From: Neopararhizobium haloflavum
GTDB lineage: Bacteria > Pseudomonadota > Alphaproteobacteria > Rhizobiales > Rhizobiaceae
Direction of reading: 5' to 3'
DNA: 64,000 nucleotides
NCBI RefSeq assembly: GCF_002750855.1
Contig: NZ_NWUC01000001.1
Coordinates: forward strand, 496,001-560,000
This document shows positions 35,213 to 44,901 of the stretch, one piece after another; the stretch's first letter is position 1, and every line of letters begins with the position of its first letter. Under the pieces are notes generated by a model that was given only the letters and a program-made list of their open reading frames with translations, ran no database searches and was not told the DNA's origin. Both the position numbers and the translations under genes were made by a program.

Positions 35213-37789
35213 ATGGCGCGGGCCGACCCGCTCACCACCTACAACGCCAAGCGCGACTTTTCGAAGACACGCGAGCCGAAGGGCAAACGTGGCCGCGCGC
35301 GCAAGTCGGGTCTGATCTTTCTCGTCCAGAAGCATGACGCGACGCGGCTGCACTACGACCTGCGCCTGGAATGGGGTGGTGTCCTCAAAAGCTGGGCGGT
35401 GACCCGTGGACCCAGTGTCGATCCGGGCGACAAGCGGCTGGCTGTCATGACCGAGGACCACCCGATGTCCTACGGCGAATTCGAGGGTGTCATCCCCCGG
35501 AAGGAATATGGCGGAGGAACGGTGATGCTGTGGGACAGCGGCACCTGGGAGCCGCTCCACGACCCGGAAGAGGGGCTCAAGGAAGGCAAACTGCATTTCC
35601 GGCTGCATGGCGAACGGATGACCGGCGGCTGGGCGTTGGTCCGCATGCGCGCGCGCAAATCAGAAAAGCGCGAGAACTGGCTGCTGATCAAGGAGCGCGA
35701 CGAGGTCGCCGACAGCTATGACGGCAAGGATGGCGATGTCCTGACGAAGACGAATGTCACCAGCGTCAAGACCGGGCGCGGGATGAAGGAGATCGCCGCA
35801 GAGAAGGATGCGGTCTGGTCTTCGAAGGACAAACCCGCCGCCAGGACTGCCAAGGCCGAGGCTCAAAAGCCGAAGCAAATGCCAAAGCGTTCGGCGCGCG
35901 CCGCGATGCCTGATTTCGAGAGCCCGATGCTGGCGACGCTCGTTGATGAGGCTCCCGACGGCGGCGACTGGCTCCACGAGGTGAAATTCGATGGGTATCG
36001 GCTGCTCGGAGCGATCGGCGGCAAGGGTGTTCGTCTCTACACTCGCAACGGACTGGACTGGACAGAGAAGTTCCCCGATGTGGCGGCGGCGCTCGAAACG
36101 CTCGACTGCCGGAACGCGCTTGTGGACGGCGAGGTAATGGCCGCCGCGATCGATGACGGCGCCTCCGCGTTCTCGGCGTTGCAGAAGGCGATCAAGGCGC
36201 ACGATCCTATGCGCTATTACGCCTTCGACCTGTTGTCTCTCGACGGAAAGGACCTGAAGTCCAAACCGTTGAGAGAACGCAAGGAAATGCTTCGCGATCT
36301 GCTTGAACGCTCGAAGTCCTCACCGGCTCTGCAATACAGCGAGCACGTGCGCGGGAAGGGCCCGGAGGTATTCCGCTCACTCTGCGCTGCCGGGCAGGAG
36401 GGCATCATCGCCAAGCGGGCGGATGGGGCCTATCGAAGTGGGCGCGGACGCGACTGGCTGAAGATCAAATGCACCAGGCGCCAGGAATTCGTCATCGGCG
36501 GCTATGCATCCTCGGACAAGCGCGGGCGCGCCTTCGCCTCCCTGCTGCTCGGCACGATGGAGGACGGCGAACTGATCTATCGCGGCCGCGTCGGAACGGG
36601 GTTTTCGGAAGACACACTGGCCGATCTTGGCGCCAGGCTGAAGAAGCGGGCGCGCAAGTCCATGCCTTTCATCAGCGTGCCGAAGGAATTCCAGCGCGGC
36701 GCGCGCTGGGTGACGCCCGATCTCGTTGCCGAGATCGATTTTGCCGAATTCACCGATGACGGCCATGTCCGCCATGGTTCCTTTCTCGGCCTGCGCGAGG
36801 ACAAGCCGGCAAAGGCGGTGACGCTCGAGACAAAAGCGAAAGAAGGGAACAGGACCGTGGCCGCGGACGAACCATCTTCTGCCAAAAAGGGCGACGCCGC
36901 CGAGGTCATCGGCGTCAGGATCAGCAGTCCCGATCGGATCGTCTTTCCCAACCAGGGCGTTACCAAGATCGCCTTGGCCCAGTACTATGCGGTGGCAGCA
37001 GAACGCATGCTGCCGTTCGTCGCAAAGCATCCGGTGTCGCTGGTGCGTTGTCCACAGGGCAGGGCAAAGCAATGCTTCTTCCAGAAGCACGCAAGCGATG
37101 GCTTCCCCGAGGCGATCAAGCGCGTGCCGATCAAGGAGAATTCGGGCGAAACGGAAGAGTATATGGTGGTCGACGATGCTGCGGGCCTCGTCGCCGCCAT
37201 ACAGATGGGCACGATGGAATTTCATATCTGGGGCGCGACCACCGACGATCTCGAAAAGCCCGTGCGCATGGTCTTCGATCTCGATCCCGATGAACAGCTC
37301 ACCTTCGAGGACGTCAAATCCGCGGCCGTCCTGATCCGCGATCGCCTTGCCGATCTCGGACTGAAGAGCCTTCCCATGGTCACCGGCGGCAAGGGCGTGC
37401 ACGTCGTGGTGCCGTTGCAGCGCCGTGCCGCCTGGCCTGAGGTAAAGGCATTCGCCAAAGCCTTTGCTTCGGCGTGTGCCGGCGCAGAGCCGGGTCGCTT
37501 CGTCGCGACGATGTCGAAGGCGAAGCGCAAGGGCAAGATATTTATCGACTGGCTACGCAACGAGCGCGGTGCGACGGCCATCGCCCCGTATTCCACCCGG
37601 TCGCGCACAGGCGCGCCGGTTTCCGTGCCGGTCTCATGGGACGAACTTTCCGATCTGGCATCGGCCGATGCCTTCCAGATTGCCGACATGCCGGAACGGC
37701 TGGAGGCGGAAGATCCCTGGTCCGATGCAAAGTCGTGGCGCCAGTCCCTGACCAAGGCGATGCTCAAACGCATCGGCGCCGACGTTTGA
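35213..37789 (+). CDS. ligD: Multifunctional DNA ligase LigD
   Basis: An 858 aa end-joining enzyme with three domains. First, the 3'-phosphoesterase (residues about 10-180: FLVQKHDATRLHYDLRLEW, KRLAVMTEDHPMSYGEFEG, PRKEYGGGTVMLWD). Then the ATP-dependent ligase (about 235-540) with the nucleotidyl-acceptor Lys258 in HEVKFDGYRLL and the GEVMAA and AFDLLSLDGKDL segments. Last, the primase-like polymerase (about 570-850) with VRMVFDLDPDEQLTFEDV (catalytic acidic residues) and TGGKGVHVVVPL. The order PE-Lig-Pol is the usual rhizobial arrangement, different from mycobacteria (Pol-PE-Lig). It is co-transcribed with ku. Confidence 0.96.
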   Translation: MARADPLTTYNAKRDFSKTREPKGKRGRARKSGLIFLVQKHDATRLHYDLRLEWGGVLKSWAVTRGPSVDPGDKRLAVMTEDHPMSYGEFEGVIPRKEYGGGTVMLWDSGTWEPLHDPEEGLKEGKLHFRLHGERMTGGWALVRMRARKSEKRENWLLIKERDEVADSYDGKDGDVLTKTNVTSVKTGRGMKEIAAEKDAVWSSKDKPAARTAKAEAQKPKQMPKRSARAAMPDFESPMLATLVDEAPDGGDWLHEVKFDGYRLLGAIGGKGVRLYTRNGLDWTEKFPDVAAALETLDCRNALVDGEVMAAAIDDGASAFSALQKAIKAHDPMRYYAFDLLSLDGKDLKSKPLRERKEMLRDLLERSKSSPALQYSEHVRGKGPEVFRSLCAAGQEGIIAKRADGAYRSGRGRDWLKIKCTRRQEFVIGGYASSDKRGRAFASLLLGTMEDGELIYRGRVGTGFSEDTLADLGARLKKRARKSMPFISVPKEFQRGARWVTPDLVAEIDFAEFTDDGHVRHGSFLGLREDKPAKAVTLETKAKEGNRTVAADEPSSAKKGDAAEVIGVRISSPDRIVFPNQGVTKIALAQYYAVAAERMLPFVAKHPVSLVRCPQGRAKQCFFQKHASDGFPEAIKRVPIKENSGETEEYMVVDDAAGLVAAIQMGTMEFHIWGATTDDLEKPVRMVFDLDPDEQLTFEDVKSAAVLIRDRLADLGLKSLPMVTGGKGVHVVVPLQRRAAWPEVKAFAKAFASACAGAEPGRFVATMSKAKRKGKIFIDWLRNERGATAIAPYSTRSRTGAPVSVPVSWDELSDLASADAFQIADMPERLEAEDPWSDAKSWRQSLTKAMLKRIGADV

Positions 37790-38001
37790 AGCATCGAGAA
37801 TTGCGGCCATCCTCATCACGATTGCGTCAACGTGGTCCTGGCCTCACCGCGCCCGCGCGCGCCAGATCTGCGGCTTTCGAGGCGCAAATTCTGGCCTTTC
37901 CGCTCTGATGTGGCGGGTCTATGCTTGAAGTGTGGAACTGCAGCTGCGCCGGTCACGGCGATAGCGGCCTCTTTCAGCTTGCGTTCAGGTAATGTTGCGT
38001 A

Positions 38002-38024
38002 ATTGTAATCCAATATGAGATTGG
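38002..38024. promoter_or_regulatory. ATTG/CAAT operator-like repeats before the RND operon
   Basis: ATTGTAATCCAAT and the overlapping CCAATATGAGATTGG give three ATTG/CAAT half-sites in 23 bp, about 75 bp before the adaptor gene. This looks like a repressor (e.g. TetR-type) operator, but no regulator gene is adjacent. The rest of the 310 bp gap (37790-38099) after ligD shows no gene or RNA I can support. Confidence 0.3.
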
Positions 38025-38099
38025 CGGCGTGTTAAGCTGCCGATCAGGGACATTCGTTTCAGCCGCTGTCCGGCAGACGCGCATAGTTTGAGGATTTCA

Positions 38100-39347
38100 A
38101 TGTCGGCATTCAAACAGAGCGTCAGCGCGCTCGTCATACTCGGCGTCGCTGGATTTGCCTGGATCAAGCTGGACCCCAATGCGGTCGCCACGCTTGCGAG
38201 CTACAATATCGACCATCCGATGCTGACGGCTTTGGCACCGTCGAATGCCAGCGAGACCCCGCAGGAAGGCGCCGGATCGGGCGGCGGTCCCGCAGCCGCA
38301 GGCCCGGGCGAGGCGCGCATGGTGGTGGTTGCCCCAGCGGGCACGGCGGAAGTCAACGACCGGCTGACGGCGATCGGCGACGGCGAGGCCGTCAACTCGG
38401 TCAATGTCACACCGTACGTTACCGGCAATCTGGACGAAGTCCTCGTTCAATCCGGCCAGCGTGTGGAAGCAGGCGATGTTCTGGCACGCCTTGCCTCGGA
38501 AGAGCAGACGATAGCGGTCGAGCGGGCTCGTCTGGATCTTGAGAACATGGAGAACACGCTGCAGCGCAGACAGACGCTGCGCGACAGTTCGGCGGCCGCG
38601 ATCTCCAATGTCGAGGTGACGGAGGCGGAGCTTGCGGTCCAGACCGCGCAGCTTGAGCTGCGCGAGGCTGAGCTCAATCTGTCGCGCCGCGCGATCACTG
38701 CGCCGATCTCGGGGGTCATCGGTATCGTGTCGGTCAATCCGGGCGACTATGTCACGACCGATGCCGAAATCGTCCGCATCGACGACCGCTCCGAATTGCT
38801 CGTCGACTTTTGGGTGCCTGAGCGCTTCGCAAGCATGATCGAGGTCGGGCAGCCGGTCTCAGCGCGCGCCATTTCCAACGCCGATCGGCAATATGACGGC
38901 GAAATCTACGCCGTCGACAACCGGATCGATCCGGAAAGCCGGACGCTGTGGGTGCGGGCGGCCATTCCCAATGAAGACGATCGGCTGCGCGCCGGCATGG
39001 CGTTCTCCGTGGCGATGACCTTTGACGGCGATACCTATCCGACCGTCGATCCTCTGTCGGTGCAATGGAGCGCGGACGGCTCGTTCGTCTGGCGTATCGA
39101 CGGCGATCGCAGCGAGCGTGTGCCGGTCCGCATCGTGCAGCGCAACTCCGATTCCATTCTGGTCGATGCCGATATCGAGGCTGGCGACCGGATCATCACC
39201 GAGGGGCTGATGCAGTTGCGTGACGGTGCGACCGTCATGGTCGCCAATGAGAGCGAAGACCAGGTCGGCCAGATCCCGATGCCGGTCGCCGAGAATCTGG
39301 TGACGCGCACCGACACACTGCCTGCACGCCGGCCTTCCGGCTCCTGA
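38100..39347 (+). CDS. RND efflux pump periplasmic adaptor
   Basis: Membrane-fusion protein of a tripartite efflux system, 415 aa. The N-terminus has a signal-anchor (ALVILGVAGFAWIKLDP), then a Gly/Ala-rich spacer, lipoyl half-motif (VTPYVTGNLDEVLVQSGQRV), coiled-coil hairpin (ERARLDLENMENTLQRRQTL and the matching return helix), second lipoyl half (SRRAITAPISGVIGIVSVNP), beta-barrel and membrane-proximal domains. It is anchored without a lipobox. GAGGA 5 nt before ATG 38100 supports the start; a TTG at 38088 is less likely. The pump gene follows 59 bp later. No outer-membrane channel gene is nearby, so it probably uses a shared one. Confidence 0.92.
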   Translation: MSAFKQSVSALVILGVAGFAWIKLDPNAVATLASYNIDHPMLTALAPSNASETPQEGAGSGGGPAAAGPGEARMVVVAPAGTAEVNDRLTAIGDGEAVNSVNVTPYVTGNLDEVLVQSGQRVEAGDVLARLASEEQTIAVERARLDLENMENTLQRRQTLRDSSAAAISNVEVTEAELAVQTAQLELREAELNLSRRAITAPISGVIGIVSVNPGDYVTTDAEIVRIDDRSELLVDFWVPERFASMIEVGQPVSARAISNADRQYDGEIYAVDNRIDPESRTLWVRAAIPNEDDRLRAGMAFSVAMTFDGDTYPTVDPLSVQWSADGSFVWRIDGDRSERVPVRIVQRNSDSILVDADIEAGDRIITEGLMQLRDGATVMVANESEDQVGQIPMPVAENLVTRTDTLPARRPSGS

Positions 39348-39406
39348 GCGTCACCGCGCCGGTCTGCGTTCATTGGCCGGTCCAGAGATTTTGGGGATAT
39401 TGAGCG

Positions 39407-42400
39407 ATGAGCCCAACGGAAGTCGGACCGAAGAAGGACGGGCAGGACGCCTTGCCGCCTGACGGCCATGACGACGACGCCGTCCTCGCCGACCGTTCCA
39501 CCGGCGGCATCGCGATTTTCGTGCGCCGTCCGATCTTCGCCTTCGTGCTCAACGCGCTGATCATCGTCGCCGGTCTTGCCGGCTTTTTCGGCATCGAAGT
39601 GCGCGAACTGCCGGATGTCGACCGGCCCGTCATCTCGATCCGTACCGAATTCACCGGCGCCGCACCCGAGACGATCGACCGCGAGGTCACGGAGGTCGTC
39701 GAAGGCGCCGTCGCGCGTGTCTCGGGCGTCAAGTCGATCTCGTCGTCTTCCGAATTCGGCGACAGCCGCGTCACCATCGAGTTCAACGACAATGTCGATC
39801 TGAACGTCGCCGCCTCGGATGTGCGTGACGCGATGGGGCGCGCCGCCTTCCAGTTGCCCGAAGATTCGGACGATCCGATCATCATCAAGGCGGACGCCGA
39901 CGCGCAGGCCATCATGCGCCTGGCGGTGACGGCCGACAGCATGAACATCGAGGACCTGACGGTGCTCGTGGAAGACGAGGTCGTCGATCGTCTTGCGGCT
40001 GTGGAAGGGGTCGCAGACGTTCAGGTCTATGGCGACCGCGAGAAGATTTTCCAGGTCGATGTCGATCAGTCGAAGCTCGCCAGCCGCGGCCTGACCGTCG
40101 CGGATTTGCGGCAGGTGCTGGATTCGGTCTCCTATGACGTTCCGGCCGGCTCGCTCTCCAGCGCCAATCAGGATCTCGTGGTGCGGGCAACCGCCGAGGT
40201 GACGAGTCCGGCCGAATTCGAGGCGCTTTATATCGATGGCCGCGTGCGCGTTGCCGATGTCGCCGTCGTCACGCTCGAGGCCGATGACGCCGCCAGCGGT
40301 CTTCGCTCCAACGGGCGGACCGGGATCGGCATGGGCATCATCCGGCAGGCCCAGTCCAACACGCTCGACATTTCCTCCGGCGTGGAGGATGCGGTCTCGA
40401 TGCTGCGCAGCGAGGTGCTGCCGGAAGGCACCGACATCCGGATCACCAGCGACGACGCCGTTTTCATCCAGGGGGCGCTGCATGAGGTCGAGATCGCGCT
40501 CGCCGTTTCGGTCGTGGCCGTGCTGATCGTGATCTTCCTCTTCCTGGGAGACTGGCGCGCAACGCTGATCCCGATGCTGACGTTGCCGGTCGCGCTGATC
40601 GGCACGCTTGCGGCGATCTACCTCGCCGGCTTCTCCCTCAACATTCTCACCATGCTCGCCATCGTCCTTGCCACGGGGCTCGTTGTGGACGACGCGATCA
40701 TCGTGCTCGAAAACATCGTGCGGCGCCGCGCGCAGGGCGTCGGGCGACGTGCTGCGGCAGTCGTCGGCACGCGCGAGATGTTCTTTGCGGTCGTCACCAC
40801 CACCGCAACGCTTGCTGCCGTCTTCGTTCCCATCTCCTTCCTGCCTGGCCAGACGGGGGGACTTTTCCGCGAATTCGGGTTTGTCCTGGCGTTCTCGGTC
40901 GGCCTGTCGTCGCTCGTCGCGCTCACCCTTTGCCCGATGCTCGCGTCGATCATGCTGACCAAGGATGCCGTGCGCCATCATGGACAAGGAAAGCAGTCGC
41001 TGCTCGGTCGGTTCGGTGGGGGCATCGCGTCGCTTTACGGACGTGCGCTCAGCGTATGTCTCGGCGCGCCTTTTGTCGTTGTGCTCATTGCCGGGCTTTT
41101 CCTTGTCGCCGGCTTTCTCGCGGTCGGGACCGTGCGCCAGGAACTGACGCCGCGGGAGGATCGGTCCTTCGCGCTGATGCGCATCTCCGCGCCGCAGGGT
41201 GTCAGTCTCGATTACATGAACACCCAGGTCCGCGCGATCGAGGCACAGTTGCAGCCGCTCGTCGAGAGCGGCGAGATCATCAATATCTTCACCAACACGG
41301 GCTCGGGCGGCGAGCCGAACAGCGCCTTCGTCGTCATGACGCTGGCACCGTGGGGCGAGCGCGAGCGCTCGCAGGCCGAGATCGTCGAGGATATCAATGC
41401 GGCGACGGCGCAGGTCCCCTCGGTTCGCGCCTTCGCCATCCAGCCGAACAGTCTCGGCATTCGCGGCGCGGGCAACGGGCTGCAGTTCGCCATTGTCGGC
41501 AACACCTATGAAGGCATTGCCGCTTCGGCGGAAACGATCGTCGAGCGGCTCGAAAACGATGCACGCTTCAATCAGGTGCGTCTGTCCTATGAGACGACCC
41601 AGCCGCAGCTGTTCGTCGCGATCAACCGCGAACGCGCGCATGATCTCGGTATCGACATCACCGGTCTTTCCGACACCATTCAGGCGATGGTCGACGGGCG
41701 CGAGGTCGGCGAGGTCTTCGTCGAAGGCCGTGCGGTGCCGGTCATGATCGAATCGACGACCAATCCGATCAACGATCCGACGGATCTGGAGAACATCTTC
41801 CTGCGGACCGCCGACGGGCAGAATGTGCCGATGTCGACCATCGCCACCGTCGAGGAACGCGCCATCGCGCCGGAACTTGACCGCGAGGAACAGCTGAGGT
41901 CGGTCACCATCAATGCGGCCCTCGTCGGCGAATTCGCGCTCGGCACCGCGCTCACCGAAGTCGAGGCGATGGCCGCGGAGGTGCTGACGGCCGATCAGCG
42001 CATCATCCCGCTCGCCGAAGCGGCGACGCTGGAAGAAAACGCCAGCGGCATGATCGTCACGTTCGGTTTCGCCGTCCTGATCATCTTCCTGGTGTTGTCG
42101 GCCCAGTTCGAAAGCTTCATCGGCGCTGTCATCGTCATGGCAACCGTGCCGCTCGGATTGGCCTGCGCCATATTCGCGCTGATCCTCACCGGCGGGACGC
42201 TGAACATCTACAGTCAGATCGGGCTCGTGCTCCTCGTCGGGATCATGGCCAAGAACGGCATTCTCATCGTCGAGTTCGCCGATCAGTTGCGCGATCGCGG
42301 CAAGTCCGTGCGCGAGGCAATCGAACAGGCCTGCGCCATCCGTCTGCGGCCGGTCATGATGACGATGATCGCCACCATCATCGGCGGGGTTCCGCTGGTG

Positions 42401-42598
42401 CTGGCATCGGGTGCTGGCGCGGAGGCGCGCATTGCACTCGGCTGGATCATCGTCGGCGGGCTTGCGCTTGCCGTTCTGGCAACGCTTTTCGTCACGCCCG
42501 TGGCCTATCTGCTCTTGGCGCGGTTCACGAAGCCGCGCGCGAGCGAGGAGGCCCGGCTGTTGCAGGAGCTGGACGAGGCGGCTGCCCTGAGATCTTAG
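39407..42598 (+). CDS. RND-family efflux permease (AcrB/MexB-like)
   Basis: Inner-membrane proton-driven exporter, 1063 aa, with 12 expected membrane spans and two large periplasmic loops. The proton-relay motif is seen in ATGLVVDDAIIVLENIVRR (two Asp in TM4), and the second half contains GLVLLVGIMAKNGILIVEFA and RLRPVMMTMIATIIGGVPL, as in the HAE/MdtB-type RND groups. An unusually long N-terminal cytoplasmic extension of about 40 polar residues (with GQDALPPDGHDDDA) precedes TM1. Substrate is unknown; metals are unlikely given HAE-like motifs. It forms an operon with the adaptor. Confidence 0.93.
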   Translation: MSPTEVGPKKDGQDALPPDGHDDDAVLADRSTGGIAIFVRRPIFAFVLNALIIVAGLAGFFGIEVRELPDVDRPVISIRTEFTGAAPETIDREVTEVVEGAVARVSGVKSISSSSEFGDSRVTIEFNDNVDLNVAASDVRDAMGRAAFQLPEDSDDPIIIKADADAQAIMRLAVTADSMNIEDLTVLVEDEVVDRLAAVEGVADVQVYGDREKIFQVDVDQSKLASRGLTVADLRQVLDSVSYDVPAGSLSSANQDLVVRATAEVTSPAEFEALYIDGRVRVADVAVVTLEADDAASGLRSNGRTGIGMGIIRQAQSNTLDISSGVEDAVSMLRSEVLPEGTDIRITSDDAVFIQGALHEVEIALAVSVVAVLIVIFLFLGDWRATLIPMLTLPVALIGTLAAIYLAGFSLNILTMLAIVLATGLVVDDAIIVLENIVRRRAQGVGRRAAAVVGTREMFFAVVTTTATLAAVFVPISFLPGQTGGLFREFGFVLAFSVGLSSLVALTLCPMLASIMLTKDAVRHHGQGKQSLLGRFGGGIASLYGRALSVCLGAPFVVVLIAGLFLVAGFLAVGTVRQELTPREDRSFALMRISAPQGVSLDYMNTQVRAIEAQLQPLVESGEIINIFTNTGSGGEPNSAFVVMTLAPWGERERSQAEIVEDINAATAQVPSVRAFAIQPNSLGIRGAGNGLQFAIVGNTYEGIAASAETIVERLENDARFNQVRLSYETTQPQLFVAINRERAHDLGIDITGLSDTIQAMVDGREVGEVFVEGRAVPVMIESTTNPINDPTDLENIFLRTADGQNVPMSTIATVEERAIAPELDREEQLRSVTINAALVGEFALGTALTEVEAMAAEVLTADQRIIPLAEAATLEENASGMIVTFGFAVLIIFLVLSAQFESFIGAVIVMATVPLGLACAIFALILTGGTLNIYSQIGLVLLVGIMAKNGILIVEFADQLRDRGKSVREAIEQACAIRLRPVMMTMIATIIGGVPLVLASGAGAEARIALGWIIVGGLALAVLATLFVTPVAYLLLARFTKPRASEEARLLQELDEAAALRS

Positions 42599-42655
42599 CG
42601 CGCAAGGGCTCCGGCGAGCTGCGAGGCACAGAGGCGAAGCGCCGGGCGGCAGGTC

Positions 42656-44287
42656 TCAGCGGTGCTCTTCTTCACTCGCTGCGATCAGGCGGCGGTTGTA
42701 GTGCTCAAGTGCCTTGATCTGCGTCGCCCAGGCGATGATGCGCCGGCTGTCCCTGTCATCGAGAACGGGGAGGCGGGAATGTCCGCCCGTGTCGAACAGG
42801 CGCAGGGCCTTGTCCAGCGTGTCGCCGGCCTTCAGCGCAGCCTCGCCCTTTTCCTCGTCGAAGATTTCCGCCTCGCCTTCGACCGGTTCCATGAAGTCCA
42901 TCACGCGGATATTGCGCTTCAAGGCGTTGTGGGGTCCGTCCTGAACGAAAAGGCCGCGCAATTCGAGTTGCCAGTGGAAATAGGAGCGGCCGTGGATCGC
43001 CTGATTCATGCCGTGGGCGATGGCGACGCTGAGCAGCAACGCGACGGACAGCGCATAGCCGCCGGTAAGTTCGAACACGATCATCGTCGTGGAAATCGGG
43101 GCGCCAAGCACGGCACCTGCGACCGCACCCATGCCGAGGATGGAATAGAGCGCCTGGCTCGAGGCGAGGTCGGGAAACAGCGATGCGGCGATGATGCCGA
43201 AAGCGCCGCCGGTCATTGCGCCGAGATAGAGCGAGGGCGAGAAGATGCCTCCACCGAACCGCGAAGCCAGCGTGATGGCGGTCGCCGCCGCCTTGACGAC
43301 AATGAGCGTCAGCATTGTGACGAGCGACAGCTGTCCCCAAAGCGCCATGTCGGTGACCTCGTAGCCGACCCCGAGTATCTGCGGGAAGAAGACCGCGATC
43401 GCACCGATGATCATGCCGCCGACCACCGGGCGCAGCCACAACGGTATGGTGACGAGACGTGCCAGGTAGTCGGCGGAAAACAGGGCGAACTGGAACCCGA
43501 CCGCCACGATGGCGGCCACGACGCCGAGAAGAGCGAAGGCGGGGAATTCCCAATAGGACGTCACGTTGTAGGCCGGCACGAGGAAGGCGGCCGAATCACC
43601 GAAATGCAGGCGCGACATGACGCCGGCGACGCTCGACGCGATGACGATCGGCACGAAGGAACGCATCGCGTAGTGGCCGAGAATGACCTCGTGGGCAAAC
43701 AACACGCCGGCGATCGGGGCGTTGAAGCTCGCCGAGATCGCCGCAGCCACGCCGGCCCCCAGCAAGGTGCGGCGGTTCCATTCGGGCAGGGCGAGATGTC
43801 GCCCGATGCCGCTTGCAAGGGTCGCGCCGAGATGGACCACCGGGCCTTCACGGCCGGCGCTGGCGCCCGCTCCGAGCGAGATCACCGTAGCGATCGACGA
43901 CAGGATGCCTTCGCGAAAGCCGATCTGGCGACCGGTGATGGCGCGCGTTTCGATGACATCCGCCACTCCCTGGGGTCGTCGGGAGGGAAGCAGGAACTGC
44001 AGCATGAGGCCGACGACGAGTCCGCCCGCGGCCGGCGCGGCCAGAATCACGTACCAGGGCACCCTGCGCGTTGCGCTGAGGACGTGCTCGGTGCTGTCGC
44101 CCAGCCATAGCAACTGGACGAGCCCGATCCCCTCGCGAAACGCGATTGCCGCAATGGCAACGCCGATGCCGACCGCAAGGGACAGGACCCAGAGCCGCAT
44201 CCGCTTGTCCTGGCGGAAGGCACGAACGTTCGGTGCGATCCAGGATCGCAATAGGGCCGGAAGTTGCAGCAGATAGTGCGACGGCAT
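42656..44287 (-). CDS. ClC-type voltage-gated chloride channel/antiporter with CBS region
   Basis: A 543 aa membrane protein of the ClC family (Cl- channel or Cl-/H+ exchanger). Selectivity-filter motifs are visible: GAGASAGREGPVVHLG (gating Glu in GREGP), GGGIFSPSLYLGAMTGG, and AISASFNAPIAGVLFAHEV. About 12-14 hydrophobic segments are followed by a C-terminal cytosolic part with CBS-like sequence (ALKAGDTLDKALRLFDTGGHSRLPVLD), here apparently one full or one and a half repeats. The role is likely acid or ionic stress. It is transcribed away from the RND operon and is the downstream neighbour of the thioesterase gene (25 bp) on the same strand. Confidence 0.92.
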   Translation of the reverse strand: MPSHYLLQLPALLRSWIAPNVRAFRQDKRMRLWVLSLAVGIGVAIAAIAFREGIGLVQLLWLGDSTEHVLSATRRVPWYVILAAPAAGGLVVGLMLQFLLPSRRPQGVADVIETRAITGRQIGFREGILSSIATVISLGAGASAGREGPVVHLGATLASGIGRHLALPEWNRRTLLGAGVAAAISASFNAPIAGVLFAHEVILGHYAMRSFVPIVIASSVAGVMSRLHFGDSAAFLVPAYNVTSYWEFPAFALLGVVAAIVAVGFQFALFSADYLARLVTIPLWLRPVVGGMIIGAIAVFFPQILGVGYEVTDMALWGQLSLVTMLTLIVVKAAATAITLASRFGGGIFSPSLYLGAMTGGAFGIIAASLFPDLASSQALYSILGMGAVAGAVLGAPISTTMIVFELTGGYALSVALLLSVAIAHGMNQAIHGRSYFHWQLELRGLFVQDGPHNALKRNIRVMDFMEPVEGEAEIFDEEKGEAALKAGDTLDKALRLFDTGGHSRLPVLDDRDSRRIIAWATQIKALEHYNRRLIAASEEEHR

Positions 44288-44313
44288 TGCGCCTCTCGGG
44301 GTCGATCGGCGGA

Positions 44314-44799
44314 TCAGGCGGTCTTGCGCGTGAGCGCGATTGAGCGTCCAGCCCGCTCGGGCATCGGCAAGGCGGCATGCGCGTCCTGCAGATCAGCGAA
44401 ACGCTGTGCGACGTCCGGCGGAAAAGGCACGACCTTTGGCCCGTTCATGTCGACATGCAGCAGAACGCTCTCACTGGTCGCGGACAGCCAGCCATCGGCA
44501 TGAAAAAGCTCCTGATAGAAGCGGGTCTTGCGATCGTCGTGCTCCAGAAGCTGGACGGTGGTGCGGGTCTCTGCGCCAACCTTGAGTTCGCGCAGATAGC
44601 AAATATGCGTTTCGGCCGTGAAGAAGCTGAGGCCGCGCTCCTTGACGTAGCTCGCTCCGCAGCCGAGCGCTTCGAACATATGATCGATCGCGTGATCGAA
44701 CAGCACGTTGTAGTAAGCCATGTTGAGATGGCCATTATGGTCGATCCATTCCTGCCTGACGATTTCAGGCGGGGCTCGGAACGGAGCCTCGAATTGCAT
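44314..44799 (-). CDS. Hotdog-fold acyl-CoA thioesterase
   Basis: A 161 aa protein of the 4HBT/hotdog type. It has the active-site loop EWIDHNGHLNMAYYNVLFDHA with Asp and the adjacent HxxM-like residues, then HICYLRELKVGAETRTTVQ and a central beta sheet. The pattern EWIDxNGHxNxxxY is seen in carnitine/betaine-related thioesterases, but without neighbouring genes the substrate is unknown. ATG 44799 has AAGGA properly spaced; the ATG six bases earlier is too close. It may be co-transcribed with the ClC gene and is divergent from the D-lactate dehydrogenase gene. Confidence 0.82.
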   Translation of the reverse strand: MQFEAPFRAPPEIVRQEWIDHNGHLNMAYYNVLFDHAIDHMFEALGCGASYVKERGLSFFTAETHICYLRELKVGAETRTTVQLLEHDDRKTRFYQELFHADGWLSATSESVLLHVDMNGPKVVPFPPDVAQRFADLQDAHAALPMPERAGRSIALTRKTA

Positions 44800-44901
44800 G
44801 GGCATTCCTTCGCATCATGGGTGGACAGCACATAGCGGTTCGTCACATTACCGGATGACGACGGGGCGGCAAGGGCGTCTCGGGAAGCAGGGAGGCGAGG
44901 A

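Noticed and set aside
39035..41641. 868-codon open frame on the minus strand
   Set aside because: It lies antisense to the RND adaptor and permease genes. Its sequence is Arg/Asp/His-rich without domains, as expected from a GC-rich shadow frame.
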